Assembly (NCBI GenBank): GCA_007120095.1 | Contig: SKOM01000022.1 | Coordinates: 1 to 8,666 of the forward strand | Origin: Candidatus Competibacteraceae bacterium | Lineage (GTDB): Bacteria; Pseudomonadota; Gammaproteobacteria; Competibacterales; Competibacteraceae | Reading direction: 5' to 3' | Length of the DNA stretch: 8,666 bases | Shown here: positions 1 through 5,739 of the stretch, piece after piece | Layout of the letters: the number at the start of each line of letters is the position of its first letter | Numbering within the stretch: position 1 is the first letter of the stretch | Notes under the pieces: generated by a model | Databases searched by the model: none | The model's input: the letters and a program-made list of their open reading frames with translations, nothing else | What the model was told of the DNA's origin: nothing | Made by a program: the position numbers and the translations under genes

Positions 1-36
1 AAAGCCCTTAACTAAAATAAATTAAGGGCTTTTTTT
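1..36 (+). terminator. Rho-independent terminator of a gene left of the window
   Basis: A perfect 11-bp inverted repeat (AAAGCCCTTAA at 1-11, TTAAGGGCTTT at 22-32) encloses a 10-nt AT-rich loop and runs into seven T residues at 30-36. This is the classic intrinsic terminator form for plus-strand transcription entering from the left. The stem also starts with AAA at position 1, so it could work on minus-strand transcripts coming from the gene at 201-812, but the sequence beyond position 1 is not visible. Confidence 0.88.
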
Positions 37-200
37 ATAGCCGTTTAATGAAATATCCGAACATTGAAACAGTGCCTCCATGGGCGGCAGCGAATGGAAT
101 ATAGGCTGTAGGGGCGGTTCGCGAACTGCCCCTACACAACGATCATCAGGGCGAACGACTATCTCATGTCTGGAAAACAGAGCGAATGGCTATATGCTCA
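37..200. other. Gene-free spacer
   Basis: I see no credible coding sequence between the terminator and the stop of the minus-strand gene at 201. The spacer holds the palindrome at 107-136 and a 9-bp direct repeat, AGCGAATGG, at 89-97 and 181-189 on either side of it. Nothing else is recognisable. Confidence 0.6.
107..136. repeat. 30-nt near-perfect palindrome, REP/MITE-like intergenic unit
   Basis: Arms 107-121 and 122-136 are complementary over 15 bp with one mismatch (G116 against T127, which would be a G-U pair in RNA on one strand). The outer part is TGTAGGGGC with GCCCCTACA, and the centre is the self-complementary GTTCGCGAAC. It is GC-rich compared with the surrounding spacer and has no T-tract on either side, so it is not a standard intrinsic terminator. 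GTAGGGGCG-type palindromes recur between genes in many bacterial genomes, and a dispersed palindromic repeat is the best reading. Only one copy is visible here, so repetition is inferred. Confidence 0.6.
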
Positions 201-812
201 TTAAGCGATGAGATCCTCCACTTCGGATAATCGAGCGCGGCGCATCGGCTGGCCGTCAACTGGACTTCGTGGAGGTTCACGACCACTGTCACGGCTAAAA
301 ATCGTCAAATCCACCGTAGCGTCATCGACGACGAATTGGATGACAGGAAACTGTTGATAACCTTGAGAACCCGTGCGCAGTCGCCGTTCAGAGATTTCAA
401 AAGGCATATCGTGATCTATCAAATACAGGATTAATTCTTCACTGGTATCAGCAAAAACATGCAGTTGTACTTCTAAGCGGCTGGTTACAATACCTTTCAA
501 TACCGAGCCCACCAAACACGGCTGAAAATGGCTTAAAAATCGCATCGCTTCCAAGGCAATTTGCCGCAGGTGGCGCAATTGCTGTTGTTCATCGGGGTTA
601 AATAAACGTTGCTGCTCGAAGAGCGCCTCCTCAATTTCCACATTGCTGGGTAGCGCAACCCGAGGTGAGACCCCCAAGCGTTCACGGGCTTTGCTTTTAG
701 CCAACTTAAAATCTTTAATGCCTTCATCCGCAATGATCCGGGCGCATTCTTGGGCCAGGCGTTGCCGGGTGCGATCATCTGCACGTTTGTGACTGGGTTT
801 GGACATGGTCAT
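201..812 (-). CDS. Conserved hypothetical protein, possible degenerate nucleotidyltransferase fold
   Basis: This encodes 203 residues of a soluble protein with no signal peptide or membrane segment; I do not recognise a named function. The N-terminal part (1-50) is basic and helical (KPSHKRADDRTRQR, then KLAKSKARERLG). Residues 60-100 are glutamate- and glutamine-rich and look helical. The C-terminal half has GSVLKG at 102-107, an acidic strand-like stretch HVFADTSEEL at 118-127, and VDLTIF at 167-172. That order faintly resembles a nucleotidyltransferase core (GS motif, then acidic residues, then a later Asp), but the usual Asp-x-Asp after the GS motif appears to be replaced (Glu114-x-Gln116), so activity is doubtful. 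Two in-frame ATGs, ending at 812 and 806, could start it; neither has a strong Shine-Dalgarno. It is divergent from gcvT and probably monocistronic. That it is a real gene is likely; the fold assignment is tentative. Confidence 0.75.
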   Translation of the reverse strand: MTMSKPSHKRADDRTRQRLAQECARIIADEGIKDFKLAKSKARERLGVSPRVALPSNVEIEEALFEQQRLFNPDEQQQLRHLRQIALEAMRFLSHFQPCLVGSVLKGIVTSRLEVQLHVFADTSEELILYLIDHDMPFEISERRLRTGSQGYQQFPVIQFVVDDATVDLTIFSRDSGREPPRSPVDGQPMRRARLSEVEDLIA

Positions 813-826
813 TTCAAGAACGGTTG

Positions 827-855
827 TTTACAAATCTCTATAAAGTACCGATTAT
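827..855 (+). promoter_or_regulatory. Candidate sigma-70 promoter of gcvT
   Basis: TTTACA at 827-832 matches five of six bases of the -35 consensus, and GATTAT at 850-855 matches four of six of the -10 consensus, separated by exactly 17 bp. A start near 862 would give a leader of roughly 30 nt before the ATG at 891, too short for a glycine riboswitch, and none is visible. I found no equally good promoter for the divergent minus-strand gene. Confidence 0.45.
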
Positions 856-869
856 GCCATAGGCATAAT
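851..869. promoter_or_regulatory. Perfect 8-3-8 palindrome, candidate operator in the gcvT promoter region
   Basis: ATTATGCC (851-858), spacer ATA, GGCATAAT (862-869) form a perfect inverted repeat. It begins inside the proposed -10 box of gcvT and covers the expected transcription start, a common place for a repressor site. It also lies in the region shared with the divergent gene ending at 812, so it could act on both. The palindrome is directly visible; the operator role is inferred and no regulator is identified. As RNA it could form only a small hairpin. Confidence 0.45.
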
Positions 870-878
870 GTTGCAATC

Positions 879-883
879 AGAGG
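879..883 (+). promoter_or_regulatory. Ribosome binding site deciding the gcvT start
   Basis: AGAGG lies 7 nt upstream of the ATG at 891. The reading frame is open back to an ATG at 750, but that extension overlaps the divergent gene and does not resemble GcvT. The site and the family homology both place the start at 891. Confidence 0.75.
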
Positions 884-890
884 TATTCGC

Positions 891-2009
891 ATGACTGAAT
901 CTGCTTTGCTCACAACTCCATTGGATACTCTACATCGCGAGCTGGGTGCTCGGCTGGTGCCGTTTGCCGGTTACGCCATGCCAGTACACTATTCCGCCGG
1001 TATACTTAAAGAACATCTGCATACGCGGATGGCTGTCGGGCTGTTTGATGTCTCGCATATGGGGCAGATCAAATTGACCGGTGCGGGAGCTGCGGCAGCG
1101 TTAGAGCGCCTGGCGCCAATGAATATTCGCGATATGCCACCAGGTCGACAACGCTATGCGCTGTTGACAAACGATCAAGGCGGTATCCGTGACGATTTAA
1201 TGGTCAGTCATTACGGCGATTTTTTGCTCTTGGTTGTCAATGCAGCTTGCAAGGCCGAGGATATTGCCTATTTGCGTGCTGAGCTCGCTAATGACTGCGC
1301 TATTGAGGTGCTGGAAGATCGCGCCTTGCTGGCATTGCAAGGACCGTTAGCCGCCACCGTACTGACCCGTCTATCTCCCCAAGTGGCCGAGTTGACCTTT
1401 ATGGATGTGGCCCAAATCACTATCGCTGATAGCGAGTGCTGGATCAGCCGTTCAGGATACACCGGCGAAGATGGCTTTGAAATTTCCCTACCGGCTGACT
1501 GCGCTGAGAATTTAGCACGGCGTTTATTGGCTGAAGACGAAGTCACCTCCATCGGTTTGGGGGCGCGTGACTCATTGCGGCTGGAAGCCGGTTTATGTTT
1601 ATATGGCCACGATATTGATGCCAGTACCACGCCGGTTGAAGCCAGTCTCAGTTGGGCGATCCAAAAAATTCGCCGCCAAGGGGGTGAGCGCGCCGGAGGG
1701 TTTCCGGGAGCCGAGATCATTCTCAACCAGCTTGAGCAAGGTGTGGCTCGACAGCGGGTCGGTTTGCAGGTAATTGGTCGGGCACCGGTACGTGAAGGCG
1801 CTGAATTGATCGATACCACCGGTCAGGTAGTAGGTCGAGTGACCAGCGGCGGGTTTGCGCCTTCTGTCGGTAAGCCGGTAGCGATGGGCTATGTGGCCAG
1901 CGCCTTAGCCGCACCAGGCACGGAGTTACAGGCTTTGGTGCGATCCAAGCCCGTACCGGTTGAGGTTGCGTCACTGCCGTTTGTGCCACACCGCTATTAT
2001 CGCGGCTGA
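891..2009 (+). CDS. gcvT: Glycine cleavage system aminomethyltransferase (T protein)
   Basis: GcvT takes the aminomethyl group from the lipoyl arm of H protein and transfers its methylene to tetrahydrofolate, giving 5,10-methylene-THF and ammonia in the cytoplasm. The product is 372 residues, the normal bacterial size. Family landmarks appear in order: MPVHY (30-34), FDVSHMG (52-58), GGIRDDLMV (97-105) with the conserved functional Asp at 101, SGYTGEDGFEI (188-198), DSLRLEAGLCLYGHDID (227-243), TPVEASLSWA (247-256), and the C-terminal barrel with GRVTSGGFAPSVGKPVAMGYV (315-335). All are intact, so the enzyme should be active. No gcvH or gcvP follows; the next gene is convergent, so the rest of the system must lie elsewhere. 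The stop overlaps the 3' end of the opposite DUF29 gene by 13 nt. Confidence 0.96.
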   Translation: MTESALLTTPLDTLHRELGARLVPFAGYAMPVHYSAGILKEHLHTRMAVGLFDVSHMGQIKLTGAGAAAALERLAPMNIRDMPPGRQRYALLTNDQGGIRDDLMVSHYGDFLLLVVNAACKAEDIAYLRAELANDCAIEVLEDRALLALQGPLAATVLTRLSPQVAELTFMDVAQITIADSECWISRSGYTGEDGFEISLPADCAENLARRLLAEDEVTSIGLGARDSLRLEAGLCLYGHDIDASTTPVEASLSWAIQKIRRQGGERAGGFPGAEIILNQLEQGVARQRVGLQVIGRAPVREGAELIDTTGQVVGRVTSGGFAPSVGKPVAMGYVASALAAPGTELQALVRSKPVPVEVASLPFVPHRYYRG

Positions 2010-2455
2010 GGGGGATCAGGCAGAAAATCCGCATCCAGTACCTGTTGCAGTGTATAGGGACACTCCAACGGTATAGCGGCTTTCTCACCATAAATATTAA
2101 AAGTTTTTATGGCAATTCTGCGTGCTTGAGGCCAAGCCTTAGCGAATAACTCATGGGCATAATGTTGCAAGCTGGGCGTTTCTTCAAGCCGGTTTTCTGC
2201 CTGAGCACGAAACTCTAAGAGTTCTTCGATCCACTTATTACGGGGATCCTTAGCCGGTGAATAGTTCAGTTTTAGCAGGTGCAGCATAATCAAGCGCAGC
2301 AGGGATTGCAGCGCCAGTTTTTGTTCTTTGCCCATGCTCTCAATCTCTTCAAGAATGTGCTCGCTATCTAACTCAGCCAGTTTGCCGGCACGTAGCAACG
2401 CGGCTTGTTGTTCCGTCCACAACAAGAAATCATGTTCGTAGATCGATGATGGCAT
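1997..2455 (-). CDS. DUF29 family protein
   Basis: This is a 152-residue soluble, mostly helical protein of the DUF29 family, whose function is not established. The N-terminal block YEHDFLLWTEQQAALLRAGK (6-25) followed by LD and EEIESMGKE (36-44), the middle LLRLIMLHLLKLNY (52-65), and the C-terminal CPYTLQQVLDADFLP (132-146) match the family pattern throughout at normal length. A GTG at 2467 is in frame, but its codons GTG-GAG contain a GGAG Shine-Dalgarno (2465-2462) 6 nt before the ATG at 2455, so I place the start at 2455. It begins 15 nt after the lrgB-like stop and is probably the last gene of that operon. Its 3' end overlaps convergent gcvT. Family membership is firm; the role is unknown. 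Confidence 0.85.
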   Translation of the reverse strand: MPSSIYEHDFLLWTEQQAALLRAGKLAELDSEHILEEIESMGKEQKLALQSLLRLIMLHLLKLNYSPAKDPRNKWIEELLEFRAQAENRLEETPSLQHYAHELFAKAWPQARRIAIKTFNIYGEKAAIPLECPYTLQQVLDADFLPDPPQPR

Positions 2456-2461
2456 TGACAG

Positions 2462-2465
2462 CTCC
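2462..2465 (-). promoter_or_regulatory. Shine-Dalgarno fixing the DUF29 start
   Basis: On the minus strand GGAG lies 6 nt before the ATG at 2455-2453. The alternative GTG start at 2467 would place this motif inside the coding sequence and has no site of its own. Confidence 0.65.
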
Positions 2466-2470
2466 ACGCA

Positions 2471-3187
2471 CTAAATCAGTTGCACAATCAAAGGGACCAG
2501 CAATGCTGTAAGCAAGGCATTCAATCCCATACCTAAACCGCTGAAAGCACCAGCCAAGTCACTGCTTTGAAAGGCGCGCGCCGTGCCGATGCCATGCGAT
2601 GCCACTCCCAGCGCTAAACCTCGGGTAGCCTCATCGTCGATCCGTAACCAGCGCAGCAGTAACGGGCCGGTGACGGCACCGATAATCCCGGTCATAATCA
2701 CGAGCACTGCCGTCAATGCGGGCAAGCCGCCGAGCTGTTCGGCAATCCCCATAGCCACTGGCGTCGTCGCCGATTTAGGTGCCATTGAGACTAAAGTCTC
2801 GCGGCTACCGTTGAGTAACCACACTAACCCTGTAGCCGAAACAATGGCTGTGAGCGAACCGGCTAGCAGTCCGGCAGTAATCGGCAGTAACTGCGAGCGA
2901 ATTCGACTAAAATGCTGATACAACGGCACCGCCAGGGCTACGGTCGCCGGACCTAATAAGAAGTGAATAAACTGCGCGCCTTCGAAATAGCGAGGATAGG
3001 GGGTTTCAGTAATCACCAGCAAACCTACCAATAGCGCAATCGCAATCACCACTGGGTTGGCTAAGGCCGATTGACCGCTCCACTGATGAATTTTCACTCC
3101 GCATAAATAAGCTAACAGCGTCAGCGTCAGGTGTAATAGCGGTTCGCGGGCTAAATACACCCACAGTTCGGTCAGGGTATTATCCAT
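2471..3187 (-). CDS. LrgB/CidB/YohK family membrane protein
   Basis: This is a 238-residue integral membrane protein of the LrgB family, partner of LrgA/CidA proteins. Such pairs have been linked to murein hydrolase control, cell lysis and, in some bacteria, export or uptake of small metabolites such as pyruvate; a plant homologue carries glycolate. Family signatures are FLLGPATVALAVPLY (77-91), APKSATTPVAMGIAE (136-150), GPLLLRW (174-180) and GVASHGIGTARAF (194-206). Hydrophobic segments occur near 17-31, 44-60, 77-92, 101-125, 153-180 and 213-238. Length is typical. The ATG overlaps the end of the upstream lrgA-like gene by 8 nt, indicating translational coupling. The substrate cannot be told from the sequence, so I assign no LrgB or CidB symbol. 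Confidence 0.93.
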   Translation of the reverse strand: MDNTLTELWVYLAREPLLHLTLTLLAYLCGVKIHQWSGQSALANPVVIAIALLVGLLVITETPYPRYFEGAQFIHFLLGPATVALAVPLYQHFSRIRSQLLPITAGLLAGSLTAIVSATGLVWLLNGSRETLVSMAPKSATTPVAMGIAEQLGGLPALTAVLVIMTGIIGAVTGPLLLRWLRIDDEATRGLALGVASHGIGTARAFQSSDLAGAFSGLGMGLNALLTALLVPLIVQLI

Positions 3188-3533
3188 GGCGTTTATCCAA
3201 CCAGCGTGCTAAACGGTTCATGGTGAATGCGGTGACCGCGATGGTAGCAACAGTGCTCACTACCAGCGCAACCAGAATAATCCCCCATTCCTGGGCAATC
3301 GCCTCAAAATACACCACGACACCCACGCCGGCCGGCACGAACAGCAGCGATAGATGCGACAACAGCGTCAGGCAGGTTTGGCGTAAGTGTTCCGGGACAC
3401 CACGCCGTATGGCCAGCAACAGGAACAGCACAGTCATACCAACTACCGGCCCGGGTATAGGCCAGGCGATAAACTGCACCAGCAGTTCGCCAACCATTTG
3501 ACAGACCAGCAATAGAGCCAACGATTCGAGCAT
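3180..3533 (-). CDS. CidA/LrgA (YohJ-like) holin-like membrane protein
   Basis: This is a small 117-residue inner-membrane protein of the CidA/LrgA family, described as holin- or antiholin-like and usually encoded just before an LrgB partner, as here. Predicted membrane segments are about 3-21, 27-42, 56-76 and 83-106, followed by a short basic tail (RLARWLDKRHG). The family signature PIPGPVVGM (25-33) and the LSLLFVPAGVGV stretch (61-72) are intact. The ATG at 3533 is preceded by a modest GGAA site. It is the first gene of a minus-strand operon with lrgB-like and DUF29 and is divergent from mtaD. Whether it acts in lysis control or metabolite transport is not decidable here. Confidence 0.93.
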   Translation of the reverse strand: MLESLALLLVCQMVGELLVQFIAWPIPGPVVGMTVLFLLLAIRRGVPEHLRQTCLTLLSHLSLLFVPAGVGVVVYFEAIAQEWGIILVALVVSTVATIAVTAFTMNRLARWLDKRHG

Positions 3534-3578
3534 TTTAGTTTCCGGTCGGTAGCGATGTCCCGCGCTTAAGCCATCAGA

Positions 3579-3595
3579 ATCTGCTTTCGGCAGAT
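3579..3595. promoter_or_regulatory. Small inverted repeat in the divergent lrgA-mtaD intergenic region
   Basis: ATCTGC (3579-3584), TTTCG, GCAGAT (3590-3595) is a perfect 6-5-6 inverted repeat between two divergent operons (3534-3642). On the plus strand it sits about where the -35 region of mtaD would lie if CATAAT at 3609-3614 is the -10 box; no good -35 consensus is present, which would suit an activated promoter. This is a weak inference: an arm of 6 bp may be chance. Confidence 0.28.
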
Positions 3596-3608
3596 GCTAA
3601 CATAAGGC

Positions 3609-3614
3609 CATAAT
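3609..3614 (+). promoter_or_regulatory. Candidate -10 box for the mtaD operon
   Basis: CATAAT matches five of six bases of the -10 consensus and lies 28 nt before the ATG at 3643. The sequence 17 to 18 bp upstream has no recognisable -35 element, so this assignment is tentative. Confidence 0.3.
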
Positions 3615-3642
3615 CCGTATTAGCCGAATTGCTGGAGCACCG

Positions 3643-4968
3643 ATGGAACACATCGATACCCTGTTACAGGCCCGCTGGATTGTTCCCGTGGAACCTGAAG
3701 ATCAGATATTAGAACACTACAGTTTAGCCATACGTGACGGGCGGATTGTTGATCTGTTGCCGATCGAAGCGGCGGCGGAGCGCTACACTGCGGCGGAGAC
3801 CGTCATCTTACCCGACCATGCCCTGTTGCCCGGTCTGGTGAATGCGCACACTCATGCTGCCATGACTCTGTTGCGCGGATTGGCCGATGATTTGCCTCTG
3901 ATGACCTGGCTCAATGAGCATATATGGCCCGCAGAAATCCGTTGGGTCAGCCCTGACTTTGTACAGGCGGGCACTGAACTGGCGTTATTGGAAATGTTGC
4001 GTGGGGGCACAACCTGCTTTAATGACATGTATTTTTTCCCCGATATCGTCGCCGACTGTGCCGAGCGGATGGGTATGCGTGCGGTGGTTGGGCTGATTGT
4101 CATCGACTTCCCTAGTGCCTGGGCGCAGGATGCCGATGATTATTTAGCCAAAGGGTTGAGTCTGCACCAGCAGTTGCGCGGCAATCCATTGGTGAGCACC
4201 ATGTTAGCCCCACATGCGCCCTATACGGTCAACGAGTCAGCGCTGATTCGCATTCGTGACCTGGCCGAACAGCACGAATTACGGGTTCACATGCATGTAC
4301 ACGAAACGGCGGGCGAAGTTGAATCGTGGCAACAACAGCATGGTCAACGTCCCCTCGCCATGCTGGAGCGCTTGGGGTTACTCGGCCCGCAGTTGTTGGC
4401 CACCCACATGACTCAGCTCACTGCGGACGAGATTGAGCGCTGCGCTGCGGCCGGTGCCCATGTATTGCACTGCCCGGAATCCAATCTCAAGCTGGCCAGC
4501 GGTTTTTGCCCGGTAGCGCAATTAACGGCCGCAGGGGTCAATGTGGCCTTAGGTACCGATGGGGCGGCAAGCAATAATGATCTGGACATGTTCGGCGAGG
4601 CACGCACCGCAGCCTTACTGGGCAAAGCCGTGGCTGGTGATGCTGCCGCCTTGCCCGCTACCCAAGTGCTGCGTATGGCTACGCTGGATGGCGCTCGCGC
4701 TCTGGGGCTGGACAGCGAGATCGGTTCGCTGATACCCGGCAAGGCGGCGGATATTATTGCAGTGGATTGCTCTACTCCTGAAACCCAACCGATGTATCAT
4801 CTCATTTCTCAGTTGATTTATGTAACGTCTCGACAGCAGGTCAGCGATGTGTGGGTTGCCGGACAACGACGCTTAGCTGATCGACAAGTGATCGGGGCGG
4901 AGAGTGAATCTATTATAGCGGCGGCATGGGCCTGGAGCCGTAAAATCGGGAATTCTGATGCAGGATAA
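3643..4968 (+). CDS. mtaD: 5-methylthioadenosine / S-adenosylhomocysteine deaminase (amidohydrolase)
   Basis: This is a cytoplasmic metal-dependent amidohydrolase of 441 residues (TRZ/ATZ group of cyclic deaminases). The family deaminates methylthioadenosine and S-adenosylhomocysteine to the inosyl products as part of their salvage. Visible ligands are the HTH pair in GLVNAHTHAAM (His69, His71), His218 and Glu221 in HMHVHET, His255 in ATHMTQL, and Asp306 in LGTDGAASNN; LRGGTTCFNDMYFFP (119-133) and HCPESNLKLASG (276-287) are also family-typical. All key residues are present. GGAG at 3634-3637 lies 5 nt before the ATG. It heads an operon with ubiG, mupP and yciK, a gene order known from Pseudomonas, where the gene in this position encodes a methylthioadenosine deaminase. 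Exact substrate preference is inferred from that context; other deaminases of the group are less likely. Confidence 0.92.
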   Translation: MEHIDTLLQARWIVPVEPEDQILEHYSLAIRDGRIVDLLPIEAAAERYTAAETVILPDHALLPGLVNAHTHAAMTLLRGLADDLPLMTWLNEHIWPAEIRWVSPDFVQAGTELALLEMLRGGTTCFNDMYFFPDIVADCAERMGMRAVVGLIVIDFPSAWAQDADDYLAKGLSLHQQLRGNPLVSTMLAPHAPYTVNESALIRIRDLAEQHELRVHMHVHETAGEVESWQQQHGQRPLAMLERLGLLGPQLLATHMTQLTADEIERCAAAGAHVLHCPESNLKLASGFCPVAQLTAAGVNVALGTDGAASNNDLDMFGEARTAALLGKAVAGDAAALPATQVLRMATLDGARALGLDSEIGSLIPGKAADIIAVDCSTPETQPMYHLISQLIYVTSRQQVSDVWVAGQRRLADRQVIGAESESIIAAAWAWSRKIGNSDAG

Positions 4969-5010
4969 TACTCTCACCCACTGGTACTCTATGACTCATA
5001 AGGCTTATTC

Positions 5011-5733
5011 ATGACAGATCGCAGTGCAGCACCACCGAATGTTGATCATCAAGAGATTGCTAAATTCGAGCAATTGGCCGACCGCTGGTGGGATCCGCTG
5101 GGTGATTTTAAGCCCTTGCATGATATCAACCCCCTGCGTCTGGATTACATTGAGCACTGCTGTAACGGGCTGAACGGCAAGCGGGTGGTCGATGTCGGGT
5201 GCGGCGGCGGGATACTCTCGGAAAGTCTGGCCCTGCGTGGCGCTCAGGTTCTCGGCATTGACATGGCCGAATCACCGCTAGGTGTCGCCCGTTTACATCA
5301 ATTGGAATCAGGGGTCGATGTCGAGTACCGCCAGTGTACCGTCGAAACCCTGGCTGATGAACAACCCGGCCAGTTTGATATCGTGACCTGTCTGGAAATG
5401 CTGGAACATGTCCCTGATCCCGCTTCGGCGGTCATGGCCTGCGCGCACCTAGTCAAACCCGATGGCCATGTGATATTTTCCACGATTAACCGTAATCCCA
5501 AAGCGTTTGTCTTCGCGATTATCGGCGCTGAATACCTGCTACGCCTATTGCCTAAGGGCACCCACGAATACCGTAAGCTGATTCGCCCCTCAGAACTGGA
5601 ATCCTGGGCCAGAATGACCGGTTTAGCCATCAATGATCTGACCGGTTTGCATTATAATCCCCTGACCCGTAACTACTGGTTAGGGCCGGGGCTGGATGTG
5701 AATTATCTGGTTCATTGCCGAGTACAGGATTAA
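5011..5733 (+). CDS. ubiG: Ubiquinone biosynthesis O-methyltransferase
   Basis: UbiG carries out both O-methylations of ubiquinone biosynthesis using S-adenosylmethionine and releases S-adenosylhomocysteine. The 240-residue length equals that of the E. coli protein. The start matches the family (DHQEIAKFEQLADRWWDPLG, 12-31). SAM-binding motif I is VVDVGCGGG (59-67), with Asp84 after the second strand (LGIDMAE), and CLEMLEHVPDP (127-137) follows. The segment from 163 to 187 with FVFAIIGAEYLLRLLPKGTH is the membrane-contacting insertion characteristic of UbiG. AAGG at 5000-5003 lies 7 nt before the ATG, 42 nt after mtaD. The pairing with mtaD is sensible because MtaD-type enzymes can consume the S-adenosylhomocysteine that UbiG makes. 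Confidence 0.97.
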   Translation: MTDRSAAPPNVDHQEIAKFEQLADRWWDPLGDFKPLHDINPLRLDYIEHCCNGLNGKRVVDVGCGGGILSESLALRGAQVLGIDMAESPLGVARLHQLESGVDVEYRQCTVETLADEQPGQFDIVTCLEMLEHVPDPASAVMACAHLVKPDGHVIFSTINRNPKAFVFAIIGAEYLLRLLPKGTHEYRKLIRPSELESWARMTGLAINDLTGLHYNPLTRNYWLGPGLDVNYLVHCRVQD

Positions 5734-5739
5734 CAACCC

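Noticed and set aside
107..136. Palindrome as an intrinsic terminator for the gene at 201-812
   Set aside because: The stem is strong, but no run of T follows on the minus strand; the true terminator-like element is at 1-36.
750..890. N-terminal extension of gcvT from an ATG at 750
   Set aside because: It lies over the divergent gene and its promoter region, resembles no GcvT sequence, and a good Shine-Dalgarno with the family start motif points to 891.
830..890. Glycine riboswitch upstream of gcvT
   Set aside because: The space between the likely transcription start and the ATG is about 30 nt, far too short, and no aptamer-like stems are visible.
1268..1819. Long minus-strand open frame inside gcvT (183 codons)
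   Set aside because: It is a shadow of gcvT, serine- and arginine-rich with no recognisable motif and no Shine-Dalgarno; gcvT is unmistakable on the plus strand.
2456..2467. GTG start for the DUF29 protein
   Set aside because: The GTG-GAG codons supply the Shine-Dalgarno of the ATG at 2455, and the four extra residues are not part of the family pattern.
2583..2918. Plus-strand open frame inside the lrgB-like gene
   Set aside because: It is antisense to a clear membrane protein family, with a composition expected of a shadow frame.
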